The position numbers were made by a program, and so were the translations under genes. This document shows positions 50,237 to 61,500 of a stretch of DNA of 64,000 bases, piece by piece. Position 1 is the stretch's first letter, and each line of letters opens with the position of its first letter. This DNA comes from QWHO01 sp039809865 (GTDB lineage Bacteria > Vulcanimicrobiota > Xenobia > Xenobiales > QWHO01): the NCBI GenBank assembly GCA_039809865.1, contig JBDHVW010000042.1:3501-67500 (forward strand), in the 5' to 3' direction. Below the pieces are notes generated by a model. It was not told the DNA's origin. It searched no databases and saw nothing but the letters and a program-made list of their open reading frames with translations.

Positions 50237-51739
50237 ATGCGCAAATTGCTTCTCTGCTGGATTTTCACGCTCGCCCTGGCCCAGGCCCAGGAGCAGCCCA
50301 TCAAGCTCACCCTGCTGCAGCTCAACGACGTCTACACCATTGCCCCGGTGGACAAGGGGGGCGTGAACGGCGGCTTTGATCGCGTGGAGACACTTCGGCA
50401 GCGCGTCGCGCGCGAAAACCCCAATACGATCTTCGTGATGGGAGGTGATACGCTCTCGCCGAGCGTGGCCTCCAACCTTTTCAAAGGCGCCCAGATGGTG
50501 GAGGGATGGAACGCCGTCCACCTGGACGTTTCGGTGCTCGGCAACCACGAGTTCGACTTCGGGGACGAGGTGCTGATCGAGCGCATGAAAGAGTCCAAGT
50601 TCGTCTGGCTCGGCTCCAACGTCCGCTCCAAGAAGACGGGCGGAACCTTCAACGGGATGCCGGAGACCCTGGTCAAGACTGTCGGCGGAGTCAAGCTCGG
50701 CTTCTTCGGCCTGCTCACCCCGGAGACGCTGCAATCCTCGCGCGCCAGCGCCGACGTCGCCATCGCCGATCCGGTCGAGACCGCGCGCGAGATGGTCAAA
50801 GCACTGCGCGGTCAGGGTTGCACCGTGGTGGTGGCCCTGACCCACCTGAGCCTGCCCGAGGATATCGCCGTGGCCAGCCAGGTGGACGGCATCGACGTCA
50901 TCTGCGGCGGCCACGAGCACACCCTGTTGGGGGGGATGGCCGGCCGGACCCCCATCTTCAAGTGGGGCTCCGATGCGCGCATCTTCGGGCGCATCGACCT
51001 GACCGTGCAGGGCGGCATGGTGAGGAATATCGAGTGGTTCGGGCTCCCCATCAACAAGGACGTGCCCGGTGACCCCACCGTGGCGGCGCTCATCAAGACT
51101 TACGAGGACAAGCTCAACCAGGCGCTGGGCCAGCCCATCGGGCGGACCGAGGTGGATCTGAACGCTCTCCAGATCGACAACCGCAACGTAGAAACGAACC
51201 TGGGCGATTTCATCGCCGATTGCTACCGTAAGGCGCTGGGAGCCGACGTGGCCTTCCTCAACGGCGGCTCCATCCGCTCCAACCAGACCATCTCAGCGGG
51301 ACAGCTGACGCGGCGGGACATCATGGCTGTGCTTCCCTTCGAGAACCCGGTGGTGAAGGTGGAGATCCCCGGCAAAGTGCTTCGCCAGGCGATGGAGCAC
51401 GGATTCGAGTTGGCGGGAAGCGCCCCCGAGGCGGGCCAGTTTCCGCAGGTCTCGGGCGTGGTCATCAAGTACGACGCGCGGAAGGCCCCCGGGTCGCGCA
51501 TCGTCGAGTTCCTGGTGGGCGGCCAGCCCCTGCAGGACGACCAGACCTACACCCTGGCCACCAACACCTTCGTGCTGGCCGGGGGAGACGGCTACACCAT
51601 GCTGAACGGACTCAAGGAGCTGATCAGCGCGGAGGCTGGCCCCGTGGAGCCGGCCACGGTCATCAAGGCCATCGAGACAGCCAAGACGATCGCCCCGCGC
51701 GTGGAAGGCCGCATTCTGCGGCTGGACGGAGGGAGGTGA
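50237..51739 (+). CDS. secreted 5'-nucleotidase / 2',3'-cyclic phosphodiesterase family metallophosphatase
   Basis: 500 residues with a signal peptide (MRKLLLCWIFTLALAQAQ). The calcineurin-like metal site is complete: LLQLNDVY (replacing the usual NDxHg), MGGDTLSPS, VSVLGNHEFDFG and ICGGHEHTLLGG. C-terminal 5'-nucleotidase domain (VETNLGDFIADCYRKALGADVAFLNGGSIRSNQTI..., LRQAMEHGFE). Hydrolyses extracytoplasmic nucleotides. It ends 7 bp before selD, whose ribosome site overlaps its stop; this may be incidental packing rather than a functional link. The upstream 149 bp has the inverted repeats AAGATCTT and CTTGT-GA-ACAAG. Confidence 0.93.
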   Translation: MRKLLLCWIFTLALAQAQEQPIKLTLLQLNDVYTIAPVDKGGVNGGFDRVETLRQRVARENPNTIFVMGGDTLSPSVASNLFKGAQMVEGWNAVHLDVSVLGNHEFDFGDEVLIERMKESKFVWLGSNVRSKKTGGTFNGMPETLVKTVGGVKLGFFGLLTPETLQSSRASADVAIADPVETAREMVKALRGQGCTVVVALTHLSLPEDIAVASQVDGIDVICGGHEHTLLGGMAGRTPIFKWGSDARIFGRIDLTVQGGMVRNIEWFGLPINKDVPGDPTVAALIKTYEDKLNQALGQPIGRTEVDLNALQIDNRNVETNLGDFIADCYRKALGADVAFLNGGSIRSNQTISAGQLTRRDIMAVLPFENPVVKVEIPGKVLRQAMEHGFELAGSAPEAGQFPQVSGVVIKYDARKAPGSRIVEFLVGGQPLQDDQTYTLATNTFVLAGGDGYTMLNGLKELISAEAGPVEPATVIKAIETAKTIAPRVEGRILRLDGGR

Positions 51740-51746
51740 TCCACCC

Positions 51747-52774
51747 ATGGAAACGGTCCGACTGACGTCGCTCAGTACCTGCGCGGGTTGAGCCTCCAAG
51801 ATCCGCCCTGAGGATCTGGAGCAGGTTCTGCCCCACCTGGACTGGGAGCCCGACCCCCGCATTCTGGTCGGGAGAGATTTCTCCGACGACGCCGTCGTGG
51901 TGCGCGCCGGCAGCGACACGTTGCTGGTGCAGACGCTCGATTTTTTCACCCCCGTGGTGGACGAGCCTTACGACTACGGGCAGATCGCCGCCGCCAACTC
52001 CCTGTCGGACGTCTACGCGATGGGGGGTCGGCCGCTGACTGCCATGAACATCGTCTGCTTTCCGACCCGCACGCTCGGAACCGCGGTCTTGCGTGAGATC
52101 CTGCGCGGCGGCCTGGACAAGGTCAAGGAATCCGGCGCCGTGCTGGCCGGCGGCCACACGGTGGAGGACGCGGAGCCCAAGTTCGGGCTGTCCGTCACCG
52201 GGCTCGTGCAAGAGGAGGAGCTGGCCACCAAGGCGGGCCTGAAGCCGGGCGAGGTGCTGATCCTGACCAAGCCGCTGGGCGTGGGCATCCTGACCACCGC
52301 CCAGAAGCGCGGCCTGCTGCCGCCCGATTTGCTGGCGCTGGCGGTCAGGTCGATGGCGCGTCTGAATGCAGCTGCCCGCGACGCGATGGTGGCGGCCGGG
52401 GCTCGCGGGGGCACCGACATCACCGGTTACGCCCTGCTCGGCCACGCCATGGAGATGGTGAAGGCGGCCGGGGTCGGGCTCGAGGTCTGGTCCGGCAAGC
52501 TGCCGCTGCTGCCCGGCGTGGCCGAGATGCGCGCCCAGGGCTGCTGGCCGGGAGGCTCGGCGGCCAATCGGGCCTGGCTCGAGGGCTCCGGGCTCCTGGA
52601 GTGGGGCCCCGAGGTGCCCGAGCTGCTCAAAGACGTGACCTGCGATGCGCAGACCAGCGGCGGGCTCTTCTTCGGCGTGGCCGAGGACCGCGTGGACAGC
52701 GTCTTGCGCGCCTTGCCCGAGGCGGCGGCCGTGGGCAGGGTCCGGCCCGGGCCGCAGCCAACTCTGACGGTACT

Positions 52775-52778
<4 letters not shown>
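51747..52778 (+). CDS. selD: selenide, water dikinase SelD with selenocysteine encoded by TGA
   Basis: 344 codons including stop, reading TGA 51789-51791 (codon 15) as selenocysteine. The N-terminus is METVRLTSLSTCAGUASKIR, where U occupies the position of the catalytic Cys17 of E. coli SelD (GAGCGCK), followed by the conserved Lys. The rest is typical: GRDFSDDAVVV, TLDFFTPVVDEPYDYGQIAAANSLSDVYAMGG, GGHTVEDAEPKFGLSVTG, GGTDITGYALLGHA. It makes selenophosphate from selenide and ATP. ATG 51747 has GGAGGTGAT upstream; without recoding, the ORF would start at GTG 51897 and lack the active site. Overlaps selA by GTGA. Confidence 0.93.
51789..51821 (+). promoter_or_regulatory. UGA selenocysteine codon and bacterial SECIS-like hairpin in selD
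   Basis: After the TGA, CTCC-A-AGATCC (51794-51804) pairs with GGATCTGGAG (51812-51821) around a 7-nt loop GCCCTGA, leaving one bulged A. The apical loop starts 13 nt after the UGA and begins with G, in line with bacterial SECIS elements, which lie directly downstream of the Sec codon and are bound by the C-terminal winged helices of SelB. Confidence 0.75.
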
Positions 52779-54090
<1,312 letters not shown>

Positions 54091-54097
<7 letters not shown>

Positions 54098-54717
54098 ATT
54101 TCATCATCTTCGGCACCAAGGGCGTGACCAGCACGGCCGGCAAGGGCGAGTTCCACTGTCCGCAGTGCGGCCCCAAGCCTTACCTGCACAAGAAAGTCAA
54201 GAAGTGGTTCACGCTCTATTTCATCCCCTGCATTCCGATGGAGACCCTGGGGGAGTACATCGAGTGCCAGAACTGCAAGGGCACCTACAAGATGGAAGTG
54301 CTGAACTACGACCCGCGCGCCGAGCAAATGCAGCTGAACGCCCACTACGAGGACGTGGTGCGGCGCGTGATGATCGAGATGATGCTGGCCGATGACGTGC
54401 TCGAGGAGAGCGAGATCACCAGCATGCAGGAGATCTACGCCCAGATCGCCGGTCGCCAGCTTTCGCGCGACGAAATCCTGGCCGAGGCCGAGCAGGCCCG
54501 GCGCAGCGGCGGCGACGTCCTGCGCTACCTCGAGCAGATGAACCGCATGCTCAACAACAACGGGCGCGAGAGCATCTTGAAGGCGGCCGCCCACGTGGCC
54601 ATGGCGGACGGCAAGTTCGAGCCTTCGGAGCGGCAGTTCCTGAATAAAGCCGCCGAGGCGCTGGGAATCACCCAGGCCCATCTGAACGGCATCCTGGCCG
54701 AGGTGCAGAAGGCCTAG
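54091..54717 (+). CDS. zinc-ribbon and TerB-like domain protein
   Basis: 208 residues. N-terminal two-CxxC zinc ribbon (FHCPQCGPKPYLHKK ... YIECQNCKGTYKMEVL, about 20-70), then a TerB-like helical domain in which a helix pair MIEMMLADDVLEESEITSMQEIY (about 93-115) and AAAHVAMADGKFEPSERQFLNKAAEALGI (about 168-196) carry the acidic AD(G)xxxxxE pattern typical of TerB. TerB domains occur in metal- and stress-related systems; the role here is unknown. Start overlaps selA. Convergent with the methyltransferase gene (CTAG shared). Confidence 0.78.
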
Positions 54718-55601
54718 CTGCGCCGGATGCGCAGAACGGTGACCCACCAGCGACAGCGGGCCTGCTCGGGAGCTGCGAGCACCAGTGGGCGCAGGCGCTC
54801 GGCCAGCTCGTTGGGCAGAGCGGCCTGTCCCAGCGAGGCTTCCACGAACGCCACCACCTGGTCGGCGTAGGTTTCCAGGTCGCCGGTCTGCTGCAGCTGG
54901 TCCCAGAAGGGGTCCGGCATCTCGGGCTCCTCGGCTTCCAGCAGCTCCAGGGTCTGGCCCAGTGGGGCCTTCCATTCGTCCATCCGCCGGTGGTAGGTGG
55001 GCACGTTGAGCTCGGGGGCGCAGGCCGCCACCATCTCCAACAGCGGCTCGGCCAGAATGCGCCCGTGCTTGTCGGCGCCGCTGCCCACCAGCACGATCTG
55101 GCCGCCCGGGGCCAGCTCGACGGCGCGGCAAACAAGCCACCGCTCCCAGTCCTGGCGCGCTTGCTCCACCCAGATGCGTCGGGACGTCGAGCTGCGGGGA
55201 CTGGGCGGCGGGCCGGGCGTGCGACTGAGCCAGTGAGTGGCGGTGCTGCTCCAGACCAGCTTGAGGTGACCCGGAGGGAACAGCGGATCGTAGAACGAGC
55301 CGGCGAGGGCGGCCCGGTAGACGTCGGGGGCCGCGTAACCGTTGGCATTCTTCAGTACGCTGGCGAAGTCGTTGTGGGGCAGGTCGGCGTGCAGCACCTC
55401 GATGGGGTTGGAGGTGCGCTCGCGCAGGGCCGCGATGGCGGTCTTCACGGGCTCGACCGAGTTGCCCCCGGTGCCGCAGCCCAGGTCGGCCAGCCGGACG
55501 GGGCCCGCGTCCAGGGGCACCTCCCGCGCCGCTCGGGCGAGCATCGGTAGGCCCAGGCGGGCCGCCTCGAGCTGAGGCCGGGAGCCCGCGTCGTAGCTCA
55601 C
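54714..55601 (-). CDS. SABATH-type SAM-dependent carboxyl methyltransferase
   Basis: 295 residues from GTG 55601, overlapping the upstream M48 gene stop (GTGA). SAM site VRLADLGCGTGGNSV; EVLHADLPHNDFASVL corresponds to the LNDLPGNDFN motif, and FYDPLFPPGHLKLVWSSTATHWLSRTPG to the FPxxSLHxxHSSYSLHWLS motif of plant salicylate/benzoic acid carboxyl methyltransferases. Bacterial members exist but are less common. It methylates a carboxyl group of a small acid; substrate unknown. The frame continues upstream inside the M48 gene and I disregard that part. Confidence 0.82.
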   Translation of the reverse strand: MSYDAGSRPQLEAARLGLPMLARAAREVPLDAGPVRLADLGCGTGGNSVEPVKTAIAALRERTSNPIEVLHADLPHNDFASVLKNANGYAAPDVYRAALAGSFYDPLFPPGHLKLVWSSTATHWLSRTPGPPPSPRSSTSRRIWVEQARQDWERWLVCRAVELAPGGQIVLVGSGADKHGRILAEPLLEMVAACAPELNVPTYHRRMDEWKAPLGQTLELLEAEEPEMPDPFWDQLQQTGDLETYADQVVAFVEASLGQAALPNELAERLRPLVLAAPEQARCRWWVTVLRIRRS

Positions 55602-57733
55602 AGCCGGGCCATCCGGGCCTGAATGTCCTCGCGGGCCGAGAGCGGCAGGTCCATCGTCAGGAGCCTCCGGAAATACTCGCGCGCTTGCTCGGGGGCGGCG
55701 CAGCGCTCGGCGCAGCGGGCCCCGATGGACAGGAGGTCTACGTCCAGGGCGTTCGCCGGCAGATACGCCTCCAGCGCCTCCAGGGCCGGCCGGTACTGCC
55801 GCTCTTCGAACTGCGAGCCGACCAGGTCGAGCAAGGCGCTCAAATTGCCCGGGTCCAGCTCCACGGCGCGGCGCAGGTGCAGCCAGGCCTCGTCCCAGCG
55901 CTGCAGGCTGCAGAGCAGACGGCCCAGCAGCACCTGACCCGGTCCGGTCGGATGCTCGCTCTCGACGCCGGCCAGCCGGGCGGCGCGCGCGGTCCGGCCC
56001 CGGTAGAAGCGGCGCTCGCGGGCGATTTTCACCTGGCATTTGACGGTCAGCAAGCGGGTGGCCCGCGACCTCAGCTCGGCGTAGTTGCGCAATAAGGCGG
56101 CGGCCGGCTCGGCGGGCGCAAAGCCCATTTCGACCTGAGCGGGCGGGGCGACGCCCAGGTCTTGCAGGCGCTGGCGCAGCTCGGGGTGAGTGCTCATCCA
56201 GTTCGTTTCTTCCTCGAGCGCCTGGCGGTAGGCGTCGGCGATGCGGTCAGCGGGCATGGCATCGAGCTCGTCGGCCGCCCGGCGCACCGGGTCGAACGGA
56301 GTGCCCTCGGGCTCGAGAGCCGCCCGGTTGAGACTCTCGTGCAGCGCGGCCGGTAACAGCTGGCACAGGATCTCGATGCGCACCAGCTGGCGCGCCTGGG
56401 CCTCGGCCGGCACGACCTCGGTGGAAGCCGCGTCGGCGGCCCGCTCCTGCTGGCGCGAGAGCACCTGCGAGTAGAGCCAGAACAGCGGCAGATACCAGCG
56501 TGCGAACGTGCTGTAAAGTCCCTTTCCGAGTCGGTCCACCACGTTGACCCACATCCAGGCGGTGCGGTTGACCCACAGGGTGCGCGTGTCCTTGTGCCGG
56601 AGGTGGCCCAGCTCGTGGGCCATCACGGCGGACAGCTCCTCGCGGTCGAGGAGCTCGAGCAGGGGCACGCCGACGCCCACCATTCGCACCCATTTGCCCT
56701 TCTGGCGGCGTTCCGTGGCGAAGGCGTTGATCTGGTTGTCGACGGCCACGAAGTCGACACGGGGCGCGCCGACCCTGGAAGCCAGGCCGTCCAGCCAACC
56801 GAAGAGCTCGGGCTGGTCCTGGCGCTCGAGCATGATATCGGGCAGCTGCTCGCTGACTTTCGGGGGCCAGAGACCTTTCGCCAGGGCCCCCAGGCCCACG
56901 GCGGCCGCGGCCGCGAGCTTTCCGCCGCCGGCCGCCAGGCCTTTGGAGACCAGGATGAGGGGGCCCACGTGGCCCGTGACGGCGGACCAGGCGAAGAGCC
57001 CGAGCAGCGCGACGACGAGGATGGCCAGCAGGCCCGCCGCGCCGAACAGGGCTACCTGTCCCAGGGCCACCAGGAAGAGGACGCGCAGCCAGTAGGAGCC
57101 GGGGCTCTTCTGGAACAGCTCCTCGAGGCGTCGTCCTTTGGCCAGTTGCGCGCTGGGGCTGAGGTTCTCGAGACCCAGAGGGGAAAGGTCGAGCTCCTTT
57201 TCGGGCTCGAGCTCGGTCGTCTCCACGCGCCCGAGCTCCTCGCCGCACTGGTCGAGCATCGTGAGGCAGGCGGGGCAGAGGCGCACGGTGCTGCGTTTGT
57301 GGCGGGTCAGCCCGCACTCGAGCTCGCCGCAGCCCCAGCAGTAGTGGTCGCGCATCGGTGCGGCGCGGGTCAGGACCTGGGCGAGGGTGGTGATCAGCTC
57401 CCCGGTGGCCTTCGCCTTGGGGGGCTTGCCGGTGGTCGGGCGCCAGTACCAGTTGAGCTGCTCGGGCATGAAGAAGGCCGTCTGGCCGTTGAGCTGGAGG
57501 CTTGCCTGCTGGACTCTCCGGCTCAGCTCGTCGTCGCTCGTGAGCCGGTCGCGCACCGTCTCGGGGTTCTCTCCCTCCGAGAACTCGAGCTGCACGACCT
57601 GAACCCCGACCGCATTGCCGAGGGCCGTGAACTCGCAGTTGGGCAGGTCGCCAAAGAGGAGGGTGACTTCCCCCTCTTCCTCCGCGATGGTGCCGCCGAG
57701 TTGCGCCTGGAGCTCCTGCCAGAACTCGCTCAT
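55598..57733 (-). CDS. M48-family zinc metallopeptidase with zinc ribbon and TPR tail
   Basis: 711 residues. About 1-130: N-terminal region with FFMPEQLNWYWRP; 140-175: zinc ribbon (CWGCGELECG ... CPACL); two membrane helices at about 225-285; the M48 catalytic domain with HELGH at 373-377 and downstream QQERAADAAS giving the third ligand Glu; C-terminal TPR-like repeats (GRLLCSLQRWDEAWLHLRRAVELDPGNLSALLDLVGSQFEE). Resembles membrane-bound HtpX/Ste24-like quality-control proteases with an added TPR tail. ATG 57733; translationally coupled to the methyltransferase. Confidence 0.87.
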   Translation of the reverse strand: MSEFWQELQAQLGGTIAEEEGEVTLLFGDLPNCEFTALGNAVGVQVVQLEFSEGENPETVRDRLTSDDELSRRVQQASLQLNGQTAFFMPEQLNWYWRPTTGKPPKAKATGELITTLAQVLTRAAPMRDHYCWGCGELECGLTRHKRSTVRLCPACLTMLDQCGEELGRVETTELEPEKELDLSPLGLENLSPSAQLAKGRRLEELFQKSPGSYWLRVLFLVALGQVALFGAAGLLAILVVALLGLFAWSAVTGHVGPLILVSKGLAAGGGKLAAAAAVGLGALAKGLWPPKVSEQLPDIMLERQDQPELFGWLDGLASRVGAPRVDFVAVDNQINAFATERRQKGKWVRMVGVGVPLLELLDREELSAVMAHELGHLRHKDTRTLWVNRTAWMWVNVVDRLGKGLYSTFARWYLPLFWLYSQVLSRQQERAADAASTEVVPAEAQARQLVRIEILCQLLPAALHESLNRAALEPEGTPFDPVRRAADELDAMPADRIADAYRQALEEETNWMSTHPELRQRLQDLGVAPPAQVEMGFAPAEPAAALLRNYAELRSRATRLLTVKCQVKIARERRFYRGRTARAARLAGVESEHPTGPGQVLLGRLLCSLQRWDEAWLHLRRAVELDPGNLSALLDLVGSQFEERQYRPALEALEAYLPANALDVDLLSIGARCAERCAAPEQAREYFRRLLTMDLPLSAREDIQARMARL

Positions 57734-57846
57734 CCGGGGGTGATTCGCCGAAGGGGCGGATTCTCCGGCGCTGGGCTTCGGGGGGAAGCTGGCGTGGGCG
57801 GGGGAATACCTTCGGCGTGCTCGGGCAAGATCCAGTCTATAGAGCG

Positions 57847-58017
57847 ATGCGCGCTTCCGTGTTGTTCCTCTCGATCTGCGTCATCGCAAAGCTCTGGCTC
57901 TGGTGGCGCGGGGGCGCCCTGAGTTTCCTCTGGCTTCTTCTGGTTGTACTCGCGTTCCAGGTCGTGCAGGTCTTGAGGCTCGAAAAAAGAGCGTCTGGCC
58001 TCGACGACCCCAGCTAG
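57847..58017 (+). CDS. small membrane protein, 56 residues
   Basis: ATG 57847, preceded by a possible GTG at 57817 in frame. Hydrophobic (SVLFLSICVIAKLWLWW and ALSFLWLLLVVLAFQVVQVL), i.e. two helices, with a short charged tail. Divergent from the M48 gene. Only its composition supports it; no ribosome site is obvious. Confidence 0.45.
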   Translation: MRASVLFLSICVIAKLWLWWRGGALSFLWLLLVVLAFQVVQVLRLEKRASGLDDPS

Positions 58018-58086
58018 CTCTGGCCTGGGGCCGCCTGGTCTTCCTGAGTGTGGGCGGCCTCCCCGACGCCGTGTAGTCCGGGCCAC

Positions 58087-58236
58087 GCTCCGATGTCCGC
58101 GCGCTGGGGTGGACTTGTCCGGGCCAGGGCTGGGACGCTCCGATGTCCGCGCGCTGGGGTGGACTTGTCCAGGCCAGGGCCGGGACGGCTCCCGTGCCGC
58201 GCGCTGGGGTGGACATGTCCAGGCCAGGGCTGGGAC
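58087..58236. repeat. three tandem copies of a 50-bp repeat
   Basis: Unit GCTCCGATGTCCGCGCGCTG followed by GGGTGGACTTGTCCGGGCC and AGGGCTGGGAC recurs at 50-bp intervals (anchors 58101, 58151, 58201), with drift in the third copy. Each contains the small dyad GGAC-TT-GTCC. No spacer/repeat alternation, so it is not a CRISPR. Confidence 0.9.
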
Positions 58237-58252
58237 GCCCCCTGGGTCGGGG

Positions 58253-58345
58253 GGATCCGCGCCCCGGAACGGATCCCGATCCGCTCGCGGGAGTGGATCC
58301 ACGCGGCCCGGGGGGGATCCGCGCCCCGGAACGGATCCGGATCCG
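58253..58345. repeat. pair of GGATCC-containing repeats, 62 bp apart
   Basis: GGATCCGCGCCCCGGAACGG followed by ATCCxGATCCGCTCG occurs at 58253 and 58315. Four GGATCC hexamers lie within about 85 bp. Function unknown; possibly a protein-binding or recombination-prone site. Confidence 0.8.
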
Positions 58346-58555
58346 CTCGAGCCGTCCGTAAACACCAGGGTCCCTGGCCCGGCTGGCTGAACAATCTGTT
58401 TGCCGCGATCCGGGAATGCTCGTTGAAGACGTTGCGAACCGCGTGGCCCCACGCCGACCTACCGGATCGCGGACGACCACCGCCAGCCCTGGTCGCGGTC
58501 CGCCCGCCGCCAGGCCTTGCAGCGTTTTTTCAGTCTCCCCCGCTTTCATGGGAGC

Positions 58556-61500
58556 ATGCAGATCTCTGCGCTGAACGCTGCTGCCCTTCAGGGTGTGCCA
58601 CGGCACCGCCCGCGGGCCGCCGCGTCCGAGGCCGCGGCTGACACCGTAAGCCTCTCGCCCGAGCCCAACGCGCGACCGGCCAACCCGGCGGCGCGCAGCG
58701 GCCTGGGCGCCCTCGGGCCCGTTGTCGAGGGAGAGCTGGCGCAGCTCCACCTGAAGTTCGCCGAGAAGAAGTGGCTCCGTCTCTGGGGTCCGGACACGAA
58801 ACCCCTCTCCGCCGAGCAAGCGGCCGGCCGACTGGAAAGCGGCAAAGCGAGCCGCCTCCTGGTCGAGATCGGCGGAAAACAGCTGCCCTTACAAGACAAG
58901 ACCGACCTGGCCGCGCTCGAGCACCTCTCCGGCCAGAGCCTGCGCGAGGCACCGGCCACGGCGCAAGCCCTGAAGAACCTGGCCGACGGAGGCCATACCT
59001 TCGAAGGCCTGGGCAACTACGAGGCCTATCTGGTCAGCAAGGCCGGGCAAAGCCTGGTGGTCCTGCAGAGCGAAACCCCCTGCTTGCGCGTCACGCCGCA
59101 AGAGCTGGTCGAGCCTTCCCTGCCAGCCCGGGTGGCCTCCTGCGAGCGCGTTTGGAGCGACGCCGCGCAACGCCTCGAGACCGACCCCGCGGGCGCCACG
59201 GCCGCCGCGGTGCGCCACCTGGCTCAGGTCTATCCGGGCCAGGCGGACAGGATCGCGGCCCAGATCCCCGCCGGTCCCATGCGCGCGCTGACCAGCCACA
59301 TGCTCAAGGAGCTCGCGCCCGACGCGGTGGCCGACCGGCTGGAGCTGGCCGCGCCTCCCCTGCCGGGGAGCACGCCCCTCGAGCGCGCCGAGGCGCTGCA
59401 GAAGTTCGGCTGGGCCAGCGAGCTCACGGGCCTGCAGGCGGCCGATAAGGCACTGAGATTCCAGACCCGGGAGGTCGGCTGGAATCAGGCCCGCGAGCGA
59501 ATGGAGCAGGTCGCCGCCCTGAAACGTCCCGAGCTGGTCGCGCAATTCGCCACGTCCACGCCCGACCCGGGCGTGCTGGCCAGAGCCATCGAGGACCGGC
59601 TCCCCCACAGCGAGCCCCAGGCGGCCTTGAAGGCGCGCAGCTCGCCGCACCAGGCCTTTCTCGAAGTCAGCCGGCTGGCGGACACGTTGACCGAATCCAA
59701 ACAGAGCTGGTACGGCCATTCCCAGCCCCTCTTGCGCGCTTACGCCAGGCACAAGCCCGATGCCGAAGCGCTGGAGTTCCTCCACGAGGCCGCCCGCAAA
59801 GGCATCGTGGGCGACGAGGCCGCCCAGGCCCTGCAGGCCGTGCTGACTCCCGTGGGCAACCTCTCGCAGACCGACCGCATCCGCTTCTTCCGAGAGCTGA
59901 CGATGCAGGACCACAAAGCGATGGCCCAGACCACCGTGCGCCTCTCGGTCTACACTGCCTGGGCCGAGGAGGTGAAGGCCGGGGCCACTCCCGAGGCGGC
60001 CGCCAAGCACGTGACCGAGATCGGCGACCAGCTCGTAAAGCAAAATCAGACCTGGTATGGCTATGCCGGACCTTCCTTCCAGGCCCTGGGACGCTACGCC
60101 GCGGCCGACGACGACAAGCGCGCTTTCCTGCTGGAGCTGATCGAGCACGGAGTCAGTGGCGATCAGGCCAACGCCTGCCTGGCGCTGGTTGTGAAGCCCG
60201 TCGCCCAGACCACGCTGAAGGAGCGGGCGCAGGGATTCCGTGACGTCTGCCTGGCCAAGACTCCCCTGGCCGACGCCGGCGCGCGCGAGGCGGCCGTCCG
60301 AGCCTGGCGCGCCGACGTGGCCGCCGGGACCACCCCGGCCGAGGCGACCGCCCGCCTGCAGGCTCTCGGGGAGGACCTGACCAAACGGGGCGTCACCTGG
60401 TACGGCTACGTCCAGGGAGCACTGAGCAGCTACGAGACCTACCTGGCCGGCAGCGACGCCGAGCGGACGCAACGGCAGGGCTTCATGGCCTCCCTGATGG
60501 AGCGCCAGATCCTGGGCGACGAGCTGCGCGGCGCCTGCGACCAGGTCTTCCCGCCCGTCGGCAACACCACCGTCAACGAGCGCGTCGCCGCTTTCGACCG
60601 GTTGGCCGGCACGAAACCCTTCAGCACCGGCAATTGCCGCGTGCCCGCGATGGCCGCCTGGCGGGCCGAGGTGGCGGCGGGAACTCCCTCGGATCGTGCC
60701 CTGACGCGGCTCACACAGGTGGCCGGCGCGCTGGAGAAGGCCAAAGTCGAGTGGTACGGCTACGTCACCCCCGTCCTGGAGGGCTACGCCGACCACCTGG
60801 CCGGCGGGGACGAGCTGGATCCGGGGCGCGCCTTCCTGGGCCGCCTGATCGGGAACGGGGTTTACGGGGACGAGGCCTGCTCGGTGCTGGGCACTCTGCT
60901 GGAGCCGACCTCCGGCGCCACGCTGGACGAGAAATCGCAGGCGTTCGAGCAGCTGGCCTACGGGAAGGATACGCTTTACGCGGGCGGCCTTCGGGGCTCC
61001 CTGGCCGAGGCGCTGCAAAGCCAGGTGGCCTGCGGAGTTCCGGTGGAGGAGGCGCGTCAAAGCCTGGAGAGCCTGGCGACGGCCGCCAAAGCCGCCAAGT
61101 ACACCTGGTCTGGCTATGTGAGCGGGATGCTCACCGGCTGCGCCGACAACCTCCAGTCCCCGCTGGCCCAGCGGACCGGCTATGCGATGCTCACGGCCGA
61201 GCTGGGCCACGGCAAGCCGCAGAACACCCGTCTCGACAAGATTCCCCTGAGGCTGGGCGAGGTGATGGAGGAGCTGTCCGAGCTGGGCCTGACCGACGCC
61301 GAGCTCGGCACGCTGCTCCAGGGCGCCACGCTGGAGTCGCTGGACTCGGTGGTGGAAACCGCGCGGCAAGCGTCCGCCCTGGCGCGCCGGCCCGAGAATG
61401 CAGCCGCCGTGGGCGAGGGAGAGGGACACGTGGTCTTTCAGGGCGTGCGAGTCGCCAAGCGCGGCGCGCACGTGGAGAGCGACGGGCCCGAGCTGACCGA

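Larger units (their letters stand above)
58018..58555. other. noncoding repeat tract
   Basis: 538 bp without a convincing gene. It contains three 50-bp tandem repeats, a pair of BamHI-site-rich repeats, and about 210 bp of unremarkable sequence (58346-58555) leading to the 1271-residue gene. Long open frames exist on both strands across it, but they are driven by GC bias and repeat periodicity. Confidence 0.7.

Noticed and set aside
58087..58236. CRISPR array
   Set aside because: The 50-bp units are directly contiguous with no variable spacers, and no cas gene is present.
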